From an uncultured Lachnospiraceae bacterium (GTDB lineage: Bacteria > Bacillota > Clostridia > Lachnospirales > Lachnospiraceae): a stretch of 64,000 nt of DNA. Every line of letters begins with the position of its first letter. Within the stretch, counting starts at the first letter, position 1. Below the pieces are notes generated by a model, which worked only from the letters and a program-made list of their open reading frames with translations, ran no database searches and was not told where the DNA came from. The translations under genes and the position numbers were made by a program. This document shows positions 1 to 9,107 of this stretch, piece after piece. Where the stretch lies: NCBI GenBank assembly GCA_947564645.1, contig CANOCU010000001.1, forward strand, positions 81,530 through 145,529, read 5' to 3'.

Positions 1-402
1 CGCGCCCGCAAAAGTGACGCCCACAGACATACCCTCCGGTATATTGTGCAATGTTACCGCCAGGACAAGCATAGTTGTTTTTTTTAAATCGGCTTCCAGT
101 CCTTCCGGCTGCGGGCTCTCCAGATGCAGGTGCGGCACCAGACTGTCCAGTCCGAGCAGGAATGCAATACCGCCCAGGAATCCCACCGATGCCGGGATCC
201 AGGCGATCTTCCCCTGCTCCGTGGCCATATCGATAGCCGGAAGTAACAGCGACCATACGGAAGCCGCGATCATCACCCCGGCAGCAAATCCCAGGAGCAT
301 TTTCTCCAATTTCCGGTTCAATGCGCCGCGCATCCAAAATACCATCGCAGAACCAAGCGTCGTTCCCGCAAAGGGAATCAATAGTCCAAGTGCCAGCTGC
401 AT
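1..402 (-). CDS. ZIP-family metal transporter (N-terminal part, runs off left edge)
   Basis: The minus strand reads an open frame from ATG at 402 to the window edge, about 134 residues. It begins MQLALGLLIPFAGTTLGSA and has hydrophobic segments near residues 3-22, 38-55 and 70-88. A stretch near residue 120 reads LHNIPEGMSVG; HNIPEG is the metal-binding signature of helix IV in ZIP zinc/iron permeases (ZupT/GufA branch). A polar stretch, HLHLESPQPEG, sits in the variable loop before that helix, as in the family. The role is therefore likely uptake of zinc or another divalent metal across the cytoplasmic membrane. A purine-rich site (AAGGCAGGG) lies before the ATG. The C-terminal half is outside the window. 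Confidence 0.85.
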   Translation of the reverse strand, partial: MQLALGLLIPFAGTTLGSAMVFWMRGALNRKLEKMLLGFAAGVMIAASVWSLLLPAIDMATEQGKIAWIPASVGFLGGIAFLLGLDSLVPHLHLESPQPEGLEADLKKTTMLVLAVTLHNIPEGMSVGVTFAGA

Positions 403-517
403 ACAATTACCCTGCCTTTCCTTCCCATCTTATCTCATAGGATTCGTACACTGTATTATTTTATGCACTTTTGGGAAAAATGACATCTATCGTATTGTGT
501 GCCCGAATCCGATCTTC

Positions 518-1114
518 TTAATCCAGCTCCACCAGCACCGCCCTGCAGGGCGCTCCGTCCAAACCGCCCAGGTTGATCGGCGCGGCATTCAGGAAATACA
601 CGCCTTCCTCCACCTCTCCCAGGCGGATGCCTTCCAGAAGCGTAACCTCCGCCCCCAGCAGCTGCAGGTGCACATCCCTCGAATCCTCCTCGGGTCCTAC
701 CGTCTGCGATTCATTGCCAAAAAGCAGGATCCCCGCCTCCGCAAATACCCTGGCAGCCTCCAGGGAAACGACGGCCTGTCCCTTGATCAGGATCCGTTTC
801 CTGCTCCGGCGGTCCGTCTCCCTGGCTTTCTGCAGGATGGCGATGGCGTCACCTGCCGTGACGACGCCGGTGTGTTCCGCCACATAGGCGATCCCGATAT
901 AACGGCCAAGGTCCGTCTCGTCTATGGCCTTCCCCTGCTCATAGAAGTGAAACGGCGCATCCACATGAGTGCCGTTGTGGGCACACATGAAAAAAGCCGA
1001 CAGATTGCACTTTCCGCCATCCGCGATCCGCATGACCTCCTGCATCTTCGGCGCAGGATCCCCCGGAAACACCCGGCTTCCGAATACTTCCTGCGATATA
1101 TCATAGATTCTCAT
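518..1114 (-). CDS. Cyclase-family (kynurenine formamidase-like) metal hydrolase
   Basis: A 198-residue protein beginning MRIYDISQEV. The motif HNGTHVDAPFHF near residue 46 matches the HxGTHxDxPxH metal-binding signature of the cyclase/formamidase family (PF04199 type). Length is typical for the family, about 200-260 residues. Members hydrolyse N-formylkynurenine, isatin or similar amides using a divalent metal; the substrate here cannot be assigned. It is a stand-alone gene, separated by a short gap from the ZIP gene and divergent from the helicase gene. No tryptophan-catabolic genes are nearby, so calling it KynB would be over-reading. Confidence 0.8.
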   Translation of the reverse strand: MRIYDISQEVFGSRVFPGDPAPKMQEVMRIADGGKCNLSAFFMCAHNGTHVDAPFHFYEQGKAIDETDLGRYIGIAYVAEHTGVVTAGDAIAILQKARETDRRSRKRILIKGQAVVSLEAARVFAEAGILLFGNESQTVGPEEDSRDVHLQLLGAEVTLLEGIRLGEVEEGVYFLNAAPINLGGLDGAPCRAVLVELD

Positions 1115-1181
1115 AATTATCCTCCCTCTGCTTCCTTGCTCTGCTACTATCTAATATAACATACATTGAAAAGAATAGCTA

Positions 1182-1211
1182 TTGTTACGTAACGCCCCAT
1201 CATGCTATAGT
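1182..1211 (+). promoter_or_regulatory. Probable sigma-A promoter for the Lhr helicase gene
   Basis: TTGTTA (1182-1187), an 18-base spacer and TATAGT (1206-1211) resemble a -35/-10 pair about 85 bases before the helicase start. A perfect 10-base palindrome, GTTACGTAAC (1184-1193), overlaps the -35 and could be an operator. Confidence 0.4.
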
Positions 1212-1296
1212 AATGCTAGTGTTACTTTTCACGAATCAGGAATGAGCACTTACCACGCATTCCGTGAAAACATGATAAGTCAGGAGTGTCAAAACC

Positions 1297-4200
1297 ATGC
1301 CAAACAACCAGCTTCCCAACTGCCTGCGTCTTTTTGCCCCAAATACCGCTCTCTGGTTCCAGGAGACCCTGGGCGCTCCCACCCCCGTACAGGAAGCCGC
1401 CTGGCCTGCCATCGCTGCAGGCTCTCATGTGCTTGTCTCGGCGCCCACCGGAACCGGCAAAACCCTGTCGGCCTTTCTCGTCTTCCTGGACCGGCTGAAA
1501 GAAATGGCAGGCGAGGGCGCCCTTAGACAGGAATTGTACCTGATCTACGTCTCCCCTCTTAAATCACTGGCGGCGGATATCCGCGAGAACCTGCACCGGC
1601 CCCTTACCGGCATCGATGCCGAGTCTTGTGTTCAGGTGGCGATCCGTACCGGGGATACCACGCCGGCAGAGCGCCGGCAGATGATCCGGAAACCGCCTCA
1701 CATCCTGATCACCACGCCGGAATCTCTCTACCTGCTGCTCACCGCCAAGACCGGTCAGAACATGCTGTGCACGGCCAAGGCCGTTATCATCGACGAACTG
1801 CACGCCTTAATCGACACCAAGCGCGGTGCCCACCTGATGTTTTCCCTGGCCAGACTGGATATCCTGTGCGGCGCGCCGCTGCAGCGCATCGGCCTGTCCG
1901 CCACCATCGCCCCTCTTTCCCTGGCCGCAGAATATCTGGCGCCGGAACCGGTGTTCGTAGCCGCCCCCGCTATGGAGAAAAAGATCCGGCTGCAGATCCT
2001 CGGATCCTACGTGGACACCAGCAGGCGGCGCAGAGATCCTGTCTGGCAGGAGCTGTCGGAACTCGTCTATCAGTATTGCCAGGGTACAGACAGTGTGATC
2101 GCCTTCGTGGAAGGCCGCCGTTATGCGGAGAAATTGGCATATTATGTAAACCAAATAGGCGGCGAGGACTTTGCCAGAGTGCATCACGGCAGCCTCTCCA
2201 AAGAACAGCGTGCCCAGACGGAACAGGCTCTGCGGGAAGGCCGGCTGCGGCTTCTGTGCGCCACCTCATCCATGGAGCTTGGCATCGACGTGGGTGAGAT
2301 CGGGCAGGTGCTGCAGGTCGGCTGCCCCCGCACCGTCTCCGGCACCATGCAGCGGCTTGGCCGGGCCGGGCACAATCCGGGCCTGACCAGCGTCATGTAC
2401 CTTTTTCCCCGGACGGCGGCGGAAAGCGTACTCTGCGGCATGACGGCGCAGATGGCCAGAGAAGGCCTTGTGGAAAAGACGAATCCACCGCAGGGCTGTC
2501 TGGATATCCTGGCCCAGCATCTGGTGTCCATGGCCGCCTTCAAGGGCTACGAAGTGGACGACGTGATGCAGCTGCTGCCCCGGGCATGGCCCTTCCGGAA
2601 CGTGACAAGAGAGGATGTGGAAGCCGTGCTGCGGATGCTCTCCGGCGACTACGAACACAAACGGGACATTCCGGTCCGGCCAAGGATCCTCTATGACCGG
2701 CTGCACGGCCGCGTGGAAGGCGACGGCTACAGCCGCATCCTGGCCGTCTCCGCAGGCGGCACCATCCCGGACAAAGGGCTGTATACGGTGCGCACGGAAG
2801 CGGGCGTGAAGGTGGGGGAAGCGGATGAAGAATTCATCTACGAGACGCAGACCGGCGACCGGTTTATTCTGGGCGCTTTTGCCTGGAAAGTGCTCCATAT
2901 CGGCCGGGACACGGTGACGGTGACCCAGACGCACACAGAAGGCGCCAGACTCCCCTTCTGGAAAGGCGAGATCAAGGGAAGGAGCAAGGAGACCGGCGAG
3001 CACTTCGGCCGGATACTGCGCAGCCTGGAACAGGCCGCCACAGAAGGCCGTCTGAACGATGCCCTGGCCGCTCTGGGCCTTGATGAATCGGCCGCCGTCC
3101 TGGCCGGAGAATATCTGAAAAGGCAGATCGCCGCCACCGACACGCTGCCCTCGGACAAGACCATCCTGGCGGAACATTTTAGGGACCAGTCCGGCAACAG
3201 CCAGCTGATGATCCATTCCGTCTTCGGCCGCCGGATCAACGCGCCCCTCTCGCTCCTGGCTGCCCAGGCTGCTGGAGAAGAGCGTGGCACGGAAGTGGGA
3301 AGCGTGGACGAGGAGGACGGCTTCCTGCTCTATTCCTACGATGACCAGACCATGCCGGAAGGACTTCTCACCCGGATCGATCCGGCTTCCTCAAGACGCA
3401 TTCTAGACGCCCTGCTCCCGTCCGTGCCCGTCTTCAATATGGCCTTCCGCTACAACTGCGGCCGGGCGCTGATGATGGGCGCTAAGGGCTCCGGGCGGCA
3501 TCCTTTGTGGATGCAGCGCCTGCGCAGTGCGGAAATGCTGGAGCAGGTGGTCCGGGATAAAGACCATCCCCTGATTCGCGAGACAACGAGAGAATGCATG
3601 GAGCAGTTCTGGGATCTGCAGGGGCTTATAGAAGTGTTGGAGCAGATCCGCTGCGGCGAGATCATCGTGCGGGAAGTCTATACGGATGCCGCCTCCCCCA
3701 TGTCCCTGCCTCTGCAGTGGAGTCAGGAAGCGGCGGTAATGTACGATTACGCCCCCACCCCCAGAAGCATCCATGCCGCGGTGGAAGAAGCGCTCCGGCA
3801 GGAAAAAGAACTGCTTGTACCCGGCAGCAAAGAACTGGCCGGGCTCCAGGAGAGAACCAGGCTCCCGGAAGATGCAAGGCAGCTCCACTCGCTCTTAATG
3901 ACGGAAGGCGACCTGGCCGCCGGAGATCTGGAAATCCCCGTGGAATGGCTGGAAACGCTGTACGAAGAAGGACGGGCTCTCTATCTGGAACAGGGCCTGT
4001 GGATCGCCGCCGAGCAGCAGGAAGATTATCACAGCGCGTTAGAAGAGCAGAACGAAGAAGCCTGCCTTTCCATCCTGCGCCGGATGCTGCGTTACCGCGG
4101 CGGTGCAAGCATAAGGCAGGCTGCAGTGCGCTACGGCTTTCCCATGCAGACCGCCGAAGCGCTGCTGCAGGAGTTATGCCGCCGCGGCGAGGCAGTCTGT

Positions 4201-5517
4201 CATGTGGATACCGACGTCGTCTATTATCACGCGCAGCTCTACAAGCGCGCCCGCACAAAGACCTTGAAAAACCGCCGGGAGGAGATCTCCACCTGTCCGC
4301 CCGCCTCTTACGCTTCCCTGCTGCTGTCCCGCATAAGCCGCACGGCGCCGGCGCAGGAGGCGCTTTCCCATGCCCTCTTATCCCTGTCCGGCACCTCCTT
4401 TCCCGCTGCGGCCTGGGAAGAGCAGCTTCTGCCCCTGCGGGTCAAAGGCTACCGTGAGAACCTGTTGGACAGCTTACTGGCCAGGGGGGAATTTTTCTGG
4501 CATATGGAAGAAGGCCGGATCCGGTTCGACCGCACAGATGATATCGACTGGGAAAGTACGCCTGCCGCCTGCATAAGACTATCCAGGGAGGCGCAGGCCG
4601 GGGACAACCTGCCTTCCGCCGAAACTTTATCAGCAGAAGCACAGGCCAAAGACGACATACCCGCCGCCGAAGCTTTGTCCGAAAAAGAGTGCCTGCTCTT
4701 AGAGGCTCTCTCCCGCAGAGGCGCCAGCTTCATGCAGGCGCTGGGTAACGTACTGCCCGGCGAAGCGCCCTACGACACGCTCCTGTCCCTGATGGAGAAG
4801 GGGCTTGTATGCGCGGACAGTTTCCTGCCCGTGCGACAGTGGCAAAACCGGGAGAAGATCAAAAAGTCCGCTGCCAGACAATGGATCGGCGCACGGGTAA
4901 AGGCTCTGAACGCCGGGCGGTGGGATCTGGTCCGGCCCCTGCGGTCTCTGACCATCGAGGAACAGATGGACCGGTGTTTTGACCGCTATCTGATCCTGTG
5001 CCGGGAAACCGCCGCTTCCTGCGGCCTGTCCTGGCAGGAAGCGTTATCGCTTCTGCGCGTTCAGGAATATACGGGCCAGGTACGCAGAGGCTATTTCGTG
5101 GAAGGCTTCTCCGGCGCGCAGTTTATCCGCAAAGAAGATTTCGCCGGCATCACGGCCAGGCTACTCCACCCTGTGACGGAACTGGTCTGGATCAATGCCG
5201 CGGATCCCATGCAGCCCTGGGGTAAGCTGCTGCCCCACCAGCAGGAACGCTCCTTCGCCAACCTGTCCGGCACCGCGGTGGCGCTGCGCGGCGGTCTGCC
5301 CGTAATGCTCTTCGAGAAACAGGGTAAGGGACTGCGTCTCTTTGATCCCTCATGCCTGGAAGAGGCATTGTCGCTCTTTACAGAAGAATACCGCCAGGGC
5401 CGGATCTTCCCTGACAGGAAACGGATCGTTGTCAGGGAATACCCGGCCGAGGCGGCAGATCTACTTGCCCGGAACGGATTTATAAAAGAAATGCTGGACT
5501 ATACGCTGTACCGGTAA
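1297..5517 (+). CDS. lhr: Lhr-type DEAD/DEAH superfamily II helicase
   Basis: A 1406-residue ATP-dependent helicase. Walker A is SAPTGTGKT (residues 49-57), the Walker B box is DELH (about 163-166), motif III is SAT (about 200) and motif VI is QRLGRAGH (about 351). A winged-helix region and the long Lhr-specific C-terminal part follow. E. coli Lhr is about 1500 residues and actinobacterial/archaeal Lhr-core about 900, so this is the long form. Lhr proteins are 3'-5' translocases linked to DNA repair. AGGAG lies 11 bases before the ATG, which fixes the start. Residues about 1095-1130 hold a low-complexity stretch with a near-duplicated unit (SAETLSAEAQAKDD, then AEALSEKE). The gene stands alone; transcription probably starts at the promoter near 1182. 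Confidence 0.9.
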   Translation: MPNNQLPNCLRLFAPNTALWFQETLGAPTPVQEAAWPAIAAGSHVLVSAPTGTGKTLSAFLVFLDRLKEMAGEGALRQELYLIYVSPLKSLAADIRENLHRPLTGIDAESCVQVAIRTGDTTPAERRQMIRKPPHILITTPESLYLLLTAKTGQNMLCTAKAVIIDELHALIDTKRGAHLMFSLARLDILCGAPLQRIGLSATIAPLSLAAEYLAPEPVFVAAPAMEKKIRLQILGSYVDTSRRRRDPVWQELSELVYQYCQGTDSVIAFVEGRRYAEKLAYYVNQIGGEDFARVHHGSLSKEQRAQTEQALREGRLRLLCATSSMELGIDVGEIGQVLQVGCPRTVSGTMQRLGRAGHNPGLTSVMYLFPRTAAESVLCGMTAQMAREGLVEKTNPPQGCLDILAQHLVSMAAFKGYEVDDVMQLLPRAWPFRNVTREDVEAVLRMLSGDYEHKRDIPVRPRILYDRLHGRVEGDGYSRILAVSAGGTIPDKGLYTVRTEAGVKVGEADEEFIYETQTGDRFILGAFAWKVLHIGRDTVTVTQTHTEGARLPFWKGEIKGRSKETGEHFGRILRSLEQAATEGRLNDALAALGLDESAAVLAGEYLKRQIAATDTLPSDKTILAEHFRDQSGNSQLMIHSVFGRRINAPLSLLAAQAAGEERGTEVGSVDEEDGFLLYSYDDQTMPEGLLTRIDPASSRRILDALLPSVPVFNMAFRYNCGRALMMGAKGSGRHPLWMQRLRSAEMLEQVVRDKDHPLIRETTRECMEQFWDLQGLIEVLEQIRCGEIIVREVYTDAASPMSLPLQWSQEAAVMYDYAPTPRSIHAAVEEALRQEKELLVPGSKELAGLQERTRLPEDARQLHSLLMTEGDLAAGDLEIPVEWLETLYEEGRALYLEQGLWIAAEQQEDYHSALEEQNEEACLSILRRMLRYRGGASIRQAAVRYGFPMQTAEALLQELCRRGEAVCHVDTDVVYYHAQLYKRARTKTLKNRREEISTCPPASYASLLLSRISRTAPAQEALSHALLSLSGTSFPAAAWEEQLLPLRVKGYRENLLDSLLARGEFFWHMEEGRIRFDRTDDIDWESTPAACIRLSREAQAGDNLPSAETLSAEAQAKDDIPAAEALSEKECLLLEALSRRGASFMQALGNVLPGEAPYDTLLSLMEKGLVCADSFLPVRQWQNREKIKKSAARQWIGARVKALNAGRWDLVRPLRSLTIEEQMDRCFDRYLILCRETAASCGLSWQEALSLLRVQEYTGQVRRGYFVEGFSGAQFIRKEDFAGITARLLHPVTELVWINAADPMQPWGKLLPHQQERSFANLSGTAVALRGGLPVMLFEKQGKGLRLFDPSCLEEALSLFTEEYRQGRIFPDRKRIVVREYPAEAADLLARNGFIKEMLDYTLYR

Positions 5518-5573
5518 AACCAATCCGTATTTTACCAACACTCTGTACTGAAAACCAGTATACCCGCGGCGGA

Positions 5574-6380
5574 TCAGTCTTCCAGGGCACGTCTGGCCTC
5601 GGCCACAACCTCCCTGTCCGTCCGGAAAATACTGTACTCACTCATGGCCGGTATCCCCATGGGCACCCCTGCCCGGCGGTAGACCATCCCGCTGTCTAAG
5701 ATCTTCTTGGCAGACAGGTGGAAGGCGGTGATATCCGTCTGTGCCCGGAATGTCCGGATCACCTCCGGCGTCACGCCCGCGCCCGCCATGATCTGCGGTC
5801 TTTCTACCGGCTTATGGGAATGCGCCGCCTCTTTCTCCTGCCGTGCTCCCTCTCTGCAGACATCCTGCCTTCGCAGGCCGCACAGCTTCTGAAGTAACGG
5901 CATCCCGCTCACACAATCGCTCTCCTGCCCGGATGTGAGGATCGTATCGATCCCCAGTTCCCACGCCTGCTCGTAAGTCCGTATCGGATCCGCGCACACA
6001 TCGAAGGCGCGGTGCAGCGTGACCTTCATCCCGCCGGCAGCCTCCATCAGCTCCCGCATCCGTTCCATGTGAAGACTCCCGTCCGCCCTAAGACAGCCGA
6101 TCACGACCCCTTCCGCCCCGGCCTCCCGGAACAGCTCCACCTCTCTTCTGATGATTCTAAACTCATGATCCGTATAGAGAAAATCGCCGAAGCGGGGCCG
6201 CAGCAGCACTCTCACCGGTAAATGACAGCACGTCTTCACCTGCTCAAACAAGGCCAGGCCAGGCGACGTACCGCCGATGATCAGCGCGGCGCACAGCTCC
6301 AGGCGGTCTGCACCGCCCTCTGCCGCAGCCAGAGCGGATTCCACACTGTCCACACAACATTCCAGTGTATACTGTGACAT
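5574..6380 (-). CDS. cutC: Copper homeostasis protein CutC
   Basis: A 268-residue TIM-barrel protein starting MSQYTLECCVDSVESALAAA. The family pattern is clear: EGGADRLELCA near residue 20, RPRFGDFLYTD near 63, VTLHRAFDV near 119 and a C-terminal GAGVTPEVI. CutC proteins are linked to copper tolerance; some authors regard them as barrel proteins of uncertain enzymology. A charged insertion (about residues 178-198, including KEAAHSHKP) makes it slightly longer than the usual 210-250 residues. AGAGAGG precedes the ATG. It lies 71 bases downstream of the alcohol dehydrogenase gene on the same strand and may be cotranscribed. Confidence 0.88.
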   Translation of the reverse strand: MSQYTLECCVDSVESALAAAEGGADRLELCAALIIGGTSPGLALFEQVKTCCHLPVRVLLRPRFGDFLYTDHEFRIIRREVELFREAGAEGVVIGCLRADGSLHMERMRELMEAAGGMKVTLHRAFDVCADPIRTYEQAWELGIDTILTSGQESDCVSGMPLLQKLCGLRRQDVCREGARQEKEAAHSHKPVERPQIMAGAGVTPEVIRTFRAQTDITAFHLSAKKILDSGMVYRRAGVPMGIPAMSEYSIFRTDREVVAEARRALED

Positions 6381-6451
6381 GATGCTACCTCTCTTTTACC
6401 TTCTCGTGGATATTGCCGGCCATGCCTGCAATATCCATGCTTCCAAACTTA

Positions 6452-7477
6452 TCACTGCTCCGGAACTACAATATACTTTCCTTCCGCCCGCATGGACGGA
6501 TCGGACAGCACCTGCGCAAGCTCTTCAAGCCCGATCGTCCTGCAGACCATGCTCTCCACATCCAGCCGTCCCGAATCGATCAGCTGCAGCGCTCTGTGCT
6601 GGGTATGCGGATTGATGTAAGACGCCCGAAGCGTCAGCTCCTTCTGGAAGATCTGAAAAGGCTTTACCGCGATCTGCGCATCCGGCTTCGTCAAGCCGAA
6701 CATCATCACCGTCCCCTTCTTACCCGCCAGATCGATGGCCTGCTCCATGGTGGCAGGAAGCCCCGCACACTCGATCACGGTACGGATCCAGGTCATGCCC
6801 GCCTGCGCAAGATGCGCCTTCACATCCTCGTGCAGCGGATCGATGCACACGTCGGCGCCCAGCTTCCTGCCCATATCGCGTTTCTTCTCCACCGGCTCTA
6901 ACAGCGCCACCCTGGCCGCGCCCGCCAGCTTCGCCAGCTGCAGCATCAACAGCCCGATCATGCCGCCGCCAATGACCACCACCTGATGTCCCGGTTCGAT
7001 GTCACACATGTCGATGCCGTGCAGACAACAGGCCACCGGCTCCGCCATTGCTCCCTGTGCGAACGAGGTATGATCGCCCAGACGATACACCTGACTCTCA
7101 TCCACCACACAGTACTCCGCAAAGCCGCCGTTCTTCGTCGTCCCGTAGCCTGTCATATGCTCACAGAAGTGTACCTGTCCGTTCCGGCAATAGTCGCAGG
7201 CACCGCAATAACCGTTGGGGTCGATACACACCCTGTCCCCGACCCGGAACCGCTCCACCCTGCCGCCTGTCGCGGCGACGATCCCCGAGAACTCATGCCC
7301 CAGGATCGTGGGCGGATGTACCTCCGCCGCACCCTTGTCTCCCTCGTAGATATGCACATCCGTGCCGCAGATCCCGCAGGCCTTCACCTGGATCAGCACC
7401 TCCCCCGGATCCGGAACAGGCGTATCCCTCTCTTCCACCCGCAGGTCATGTGTTCCGTAAAAAACCGCACTCTTCAT
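6452..7477 (-). CDS. Zinc-dependent medium-chain alcohol/polyol dehydrogenase
   Basis: A 341-residue MDR-superfamily oxidoreductase. Catalytic-zinc residues lie in KACGICGTD (about 32-40) and GHEF (about 61). The structural-zinc cysteines fall in NGYCGACDYCRNGQVHFC (about 88-105). The Rossmann glycine motif VIGGGMIG sits near 167. The closest families are sorbitol/threonine/butanediol dehydrogenases; the substrate is unknown, though a sugar alcohol would suit this region. AGGAGG lies nine bases before the ATG. Its ATG overlaps (ATGA) the stop of a possible 15-codon upstream ORF, and the leader contains an 11-base inverted repeat, so expression may be translationally tuned. Confidence 0.88.
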   Translation of the reverse strand: MKSAVFYGTHDLRVEERDTPVPDPGEVLIQVKACGICGTDVHIYEGDKGAAEVHPPTILGHEFSGIVAATGGRVERFRVGDRVCIDPNGYCGACDYCRNGQVHFCEHMTGYGTTKNGGFAEYCVVDESQVYRLGDHTSFAQGAMAEPVACCLHGIDMCDIEPGHQVVVIGGGMIGLLMLQLAKLAGAARVALLEPVEKKRDMGRKLGADVCIDPLHEDVKAHLAQAGMTWIRTVIECAGLPATMEQAIDLAGKKGTVMMFGLTKPDAQIAVKPFQIFQKELTLRASYINPHTQHRALQLIDSGRLDVESMVCRTIGLEELAQVLSDPSMRAEGKYIVVPEQ

Positions 7478-7521
7478 TGTCTCATCCCTCCTTCTGCCAT
7501 CAGAAGCGTTTCTAATGTCAT
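7474..7521 (-). CDS. Possible 15-residue upstream ORF coupled to the dehydrogenase
   Basis: ATG at 7521 opens a frame reading MTLETLLMAEGGMRQ. Its TGA overlaps the ATG of the dehydrogenase as ATGA. GGAGG lies 14 bases upstream, longer than ideal. The frame could be chance; the exact overlap with the downstream start is the only real argument for it. Confidence 0.25.
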   Translation of the reverse strand: MTLETLLMAEGGMRQ

Positions 7522-7526
7522 TTTCT

Positions 7527-7586
7527 ATACTTGCACCTCCATGTCATCTTTGACACAAATTCCCATGAAAAGTACGGTGCAAGTAT
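7527..7586 (-). promoter_or_regulatory. 11-base inverted repeat in the dehydrogenase leader
   Basis: ATACTTGCACC (7527-7537 on the plus strand) is exactly complementary to 7576-7586, with a 38-base loop. In the minus-strand transcript the 3' arm overlaps a GGAGG. It could be an RNA switch or a DNA operator. Confidence 0.4.
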
Positions 7587-7646
7587 CATGCACACAATGC
7601 ACACATGCAGCAAAGCTGCATGGGCTGCATGGCGCGTGTACGCTCA

Positions 7647-7692
7647 GCGCAGCAAGTGCGCAGAGCTGTTGCCATAGGTGTTCTTTTCATAC
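7647..7692 (-). repeat. Post-stop repeat with hairpin, copy A
   Basis: It begins at the MFS stop codon and runs downstream of it. A 30-base segment (7663-7692) matches 48624-48653 at about 26 of 30 positions, and is followed by the small hairpin GCGCA-loop-TGCGC (7647-7661). Copy B also lies exactly after a stop codon (ilvE). Confidence 0.5.
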
Positions 7693-9000
7693 TTTATCAT
7701 AACGATATTTCTTAAGTACCTGTCCGAATACCAGACAGATCAGTGTGCCGGCAACGCCCAGAAAAAACATCACCATCGCCGCACCCGAACCCTTGCCGGC
7801 GCCAAACATTCGCTTAAGCAGCCCGCCGGGATGCGCCTGCGCCATAAGCGGCTCGCAGACCTTGTCCACAAGCAGCCCGCCTAAGAAGAACCCTACCGGG
7901 ATCGTGAAAAACTGCAGGGTGTTTCTGCAGGAATAGACTCTGCCCTGCATCTCCACCGGAATACTCGCCCGCAGGATCACGTCCAGATTGGCATTCATAA
8001 TGGGCACCGGCAGCCATCCTATCAGCTGTCCCAGACACCACAGCGCCGGAATCCGTGTAAAGGCCAGCAGGAAATTTTCCATACTCAGCGACACTAACAT
8101 GGTCAGATAGATCACCCGCACCCTGTCCTTCGGTCTTTTCATGAAAGTCACCATCAGACTGCCGACTAACATCGCCACCCCGGCCGTGGACGTGACAAGC
8201 CCAAGCGCCATCTCACCGCCCTGGGGTGAAGGCAGAATCAGCGCCGGCAGCACCGCGTCGAAGGCAGACGCCACCAGATTCACCCCCGCCAGAAACAGGA
8301 TCAGGGTAAACACCAGCCCGTTTTCCTTCAGGAAGATAAGACCGCCTCTTGCAGACTGCAGCAACGGTTCCTGCTTCTCCTTCCCGCTGTCCCGGATCTT
8401 CGGGATCCTGATCCCAAACAACAGCGTCACAAAGGCCGCCGCAAACGTTCCCAGATCCACCGCTATGACCACTTCCATGCCAAACAGGGAAAAAAGCGTC
8501 GTCGCCAGTACCGGATTTAAGATCGTGATCAGGGAATTGGAGAAGGACCGCATACCGCTGGTCTTCTGGTAATGCTTCTCCGGCACGATCAGCGTCATCG
8601 CCACATCTCCCGCCGGCTGCTGCAATGTGTTCATCAGCCCGCTTAACACATTTAACAGATACAGATGCCCTGGCATCAGCAGGTCTGCCTTCAACAGCGC
8701 AAATACCGCCACCGTGCTGCAGGCCGCCAGCGCGTCGCAGACAAGCATCACCTTCTTCTTATCCCATCTGTCGCTGAGCGCCCCGGCAAAAATGCTCATC
8801 ATCACATAGGGCGCATAGGTGCAGATCGAGAGTAACGCCGTCTGCAGCGCCGACCCCGTCTTCTCATACAGCCACAGCGTCAGGGCAAAGGCCGTCATAC
8901 TGCTCCCCAGCTGCGACAGCGACTGTGTGCTCCATAAAGCCAGAAATGTCCTTAATTCTTTACAGGTTGTCTTAAAATGTATCTTAATCGATTCTTTCAT
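7687..9000 (-). CDS. MFS drug-efflux-type transporter
   Basis: About 437 residues with roughly 12 hydrophobic segments. The motif SDRWDKKKV near residue 80 matches the MFS A-motif (loop 2-3). The overall pattern (QSLSQLGSSMTAF at the N-terminus, RVYSCRNT near 380) resembles the macrolide-efflux (Mef-like, PF05977/PF07690) branch. It probably exports drugs or other amphiphiles by proton antiport. GTG at 9006 and ATG at 9000 are both in frame. AGGAG is only 4 bases from the GTG but 10 from the ATG, so the ATG is preferred. The leader holds two short ORFs and a hairpin that masks the Shine-Dalgarno, which supports an inducible antibiotic-resistance role. The substrate is unknown. Confidence 0.82.
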   Translation of the reverse strand: MKESIKIHFKTTCKELRTFLALWSTQSLSQLGSSMTAFALTLWLYEKTGSALQTALLSICTYAPYVMMSIFAGALSDRWDKKKVMLVCDALAACSTVAVFALLKADLLMPGHLYLLNVLSGLMNTLQQPAGDVAMTLIVPEKHYQKTSGMRSFSNSLITILNPVLATTLFSLFGMEVVIAVDLGTFAAAFVTLLFGIRIPKIRDSGKEKQEPLLQSARGGLIFLKENGLVFTLILFLAGVNLVASAFDAVLPALILPSPQGGEMALGLVTSTAGVAMLVGSLMVTFMKRPKDRVRVIYLTMLVSLSMENFLLAFTRIPALWCLGQLIGWLPVPIMNANLDVILRASIPVEMQGRVYSCRNTLQFFTIPVGFFLGGLLVDKVCEPLMAQAHPGGLLKRMFGAGKGSGAAMVMFFLGVAGTLICLVFGQVLKKYRYDKV

Positions 9001-9004
9001 TTTC

Positions 9005-9059
9005 ACTTTGCTCCTTTATATTAGTTAACATAACATCTACAAATATTTTCGAGCAAAGT
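9005..9059 (-). promoter_or_regulatory. Hairpin sequestering the MFS ribosome-binding site
   Basis: GAGCAAAGT (9051-9059) and ACTTTGCTC (9005-9013) are perfect 9-base complements. In the transcript the 3' arm contains the GGAG Shine-Dalgarno of the MFS gene, so the folded RNA should block translation. This is the arrangement seen in erm and cat translational attenuators. Confidence 0.6.
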
Positions 9060-9078
9060 CTGAGGACCACGGATGCAG

Positions 9079-9102
9079 TCAGAAGCGCACATCCGAATCC
9101 AT
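9079..9102 (-). CDS. Leader peptide 2 (7 residues) upstream of the MFS gene
   Basis: ATG at 9102 encodes MDSDVRF and then TGA. GGAGG lies four bases upstream (9107-9111). The basic residue next to the end recalls drug-responsive stalling peptides, but the exact sequence is not one I can match. Its ribosome-binding site lies inside the 3' arm of the upstream hairpin (9108-9117 with 9130-9139). Confidence 0.5.
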   Translation of the reverse strand: MDSDVRF

Positions 9103-9107
9103 ATTGC

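Noticed and set aside
14-1159. A 381-codon plus-strand frame from 14 to 1159
   Set aside because: It lies antisense to the ZIP transporter and cyclase genes, has no ribosome site, and its product is Pro/Arg/Ser-rich without a domain; the minus-strand products show clear family motifs.
7600-7680. Possible small peptide reading MKRTPMATALR from just after the MFS stop
   Set aside because: No ribosome site of its own; the similar frame at copy B (MKRKTMAAALI) stops after 11 codons. The nucleotide repeat, not a protein, explains the similarity.
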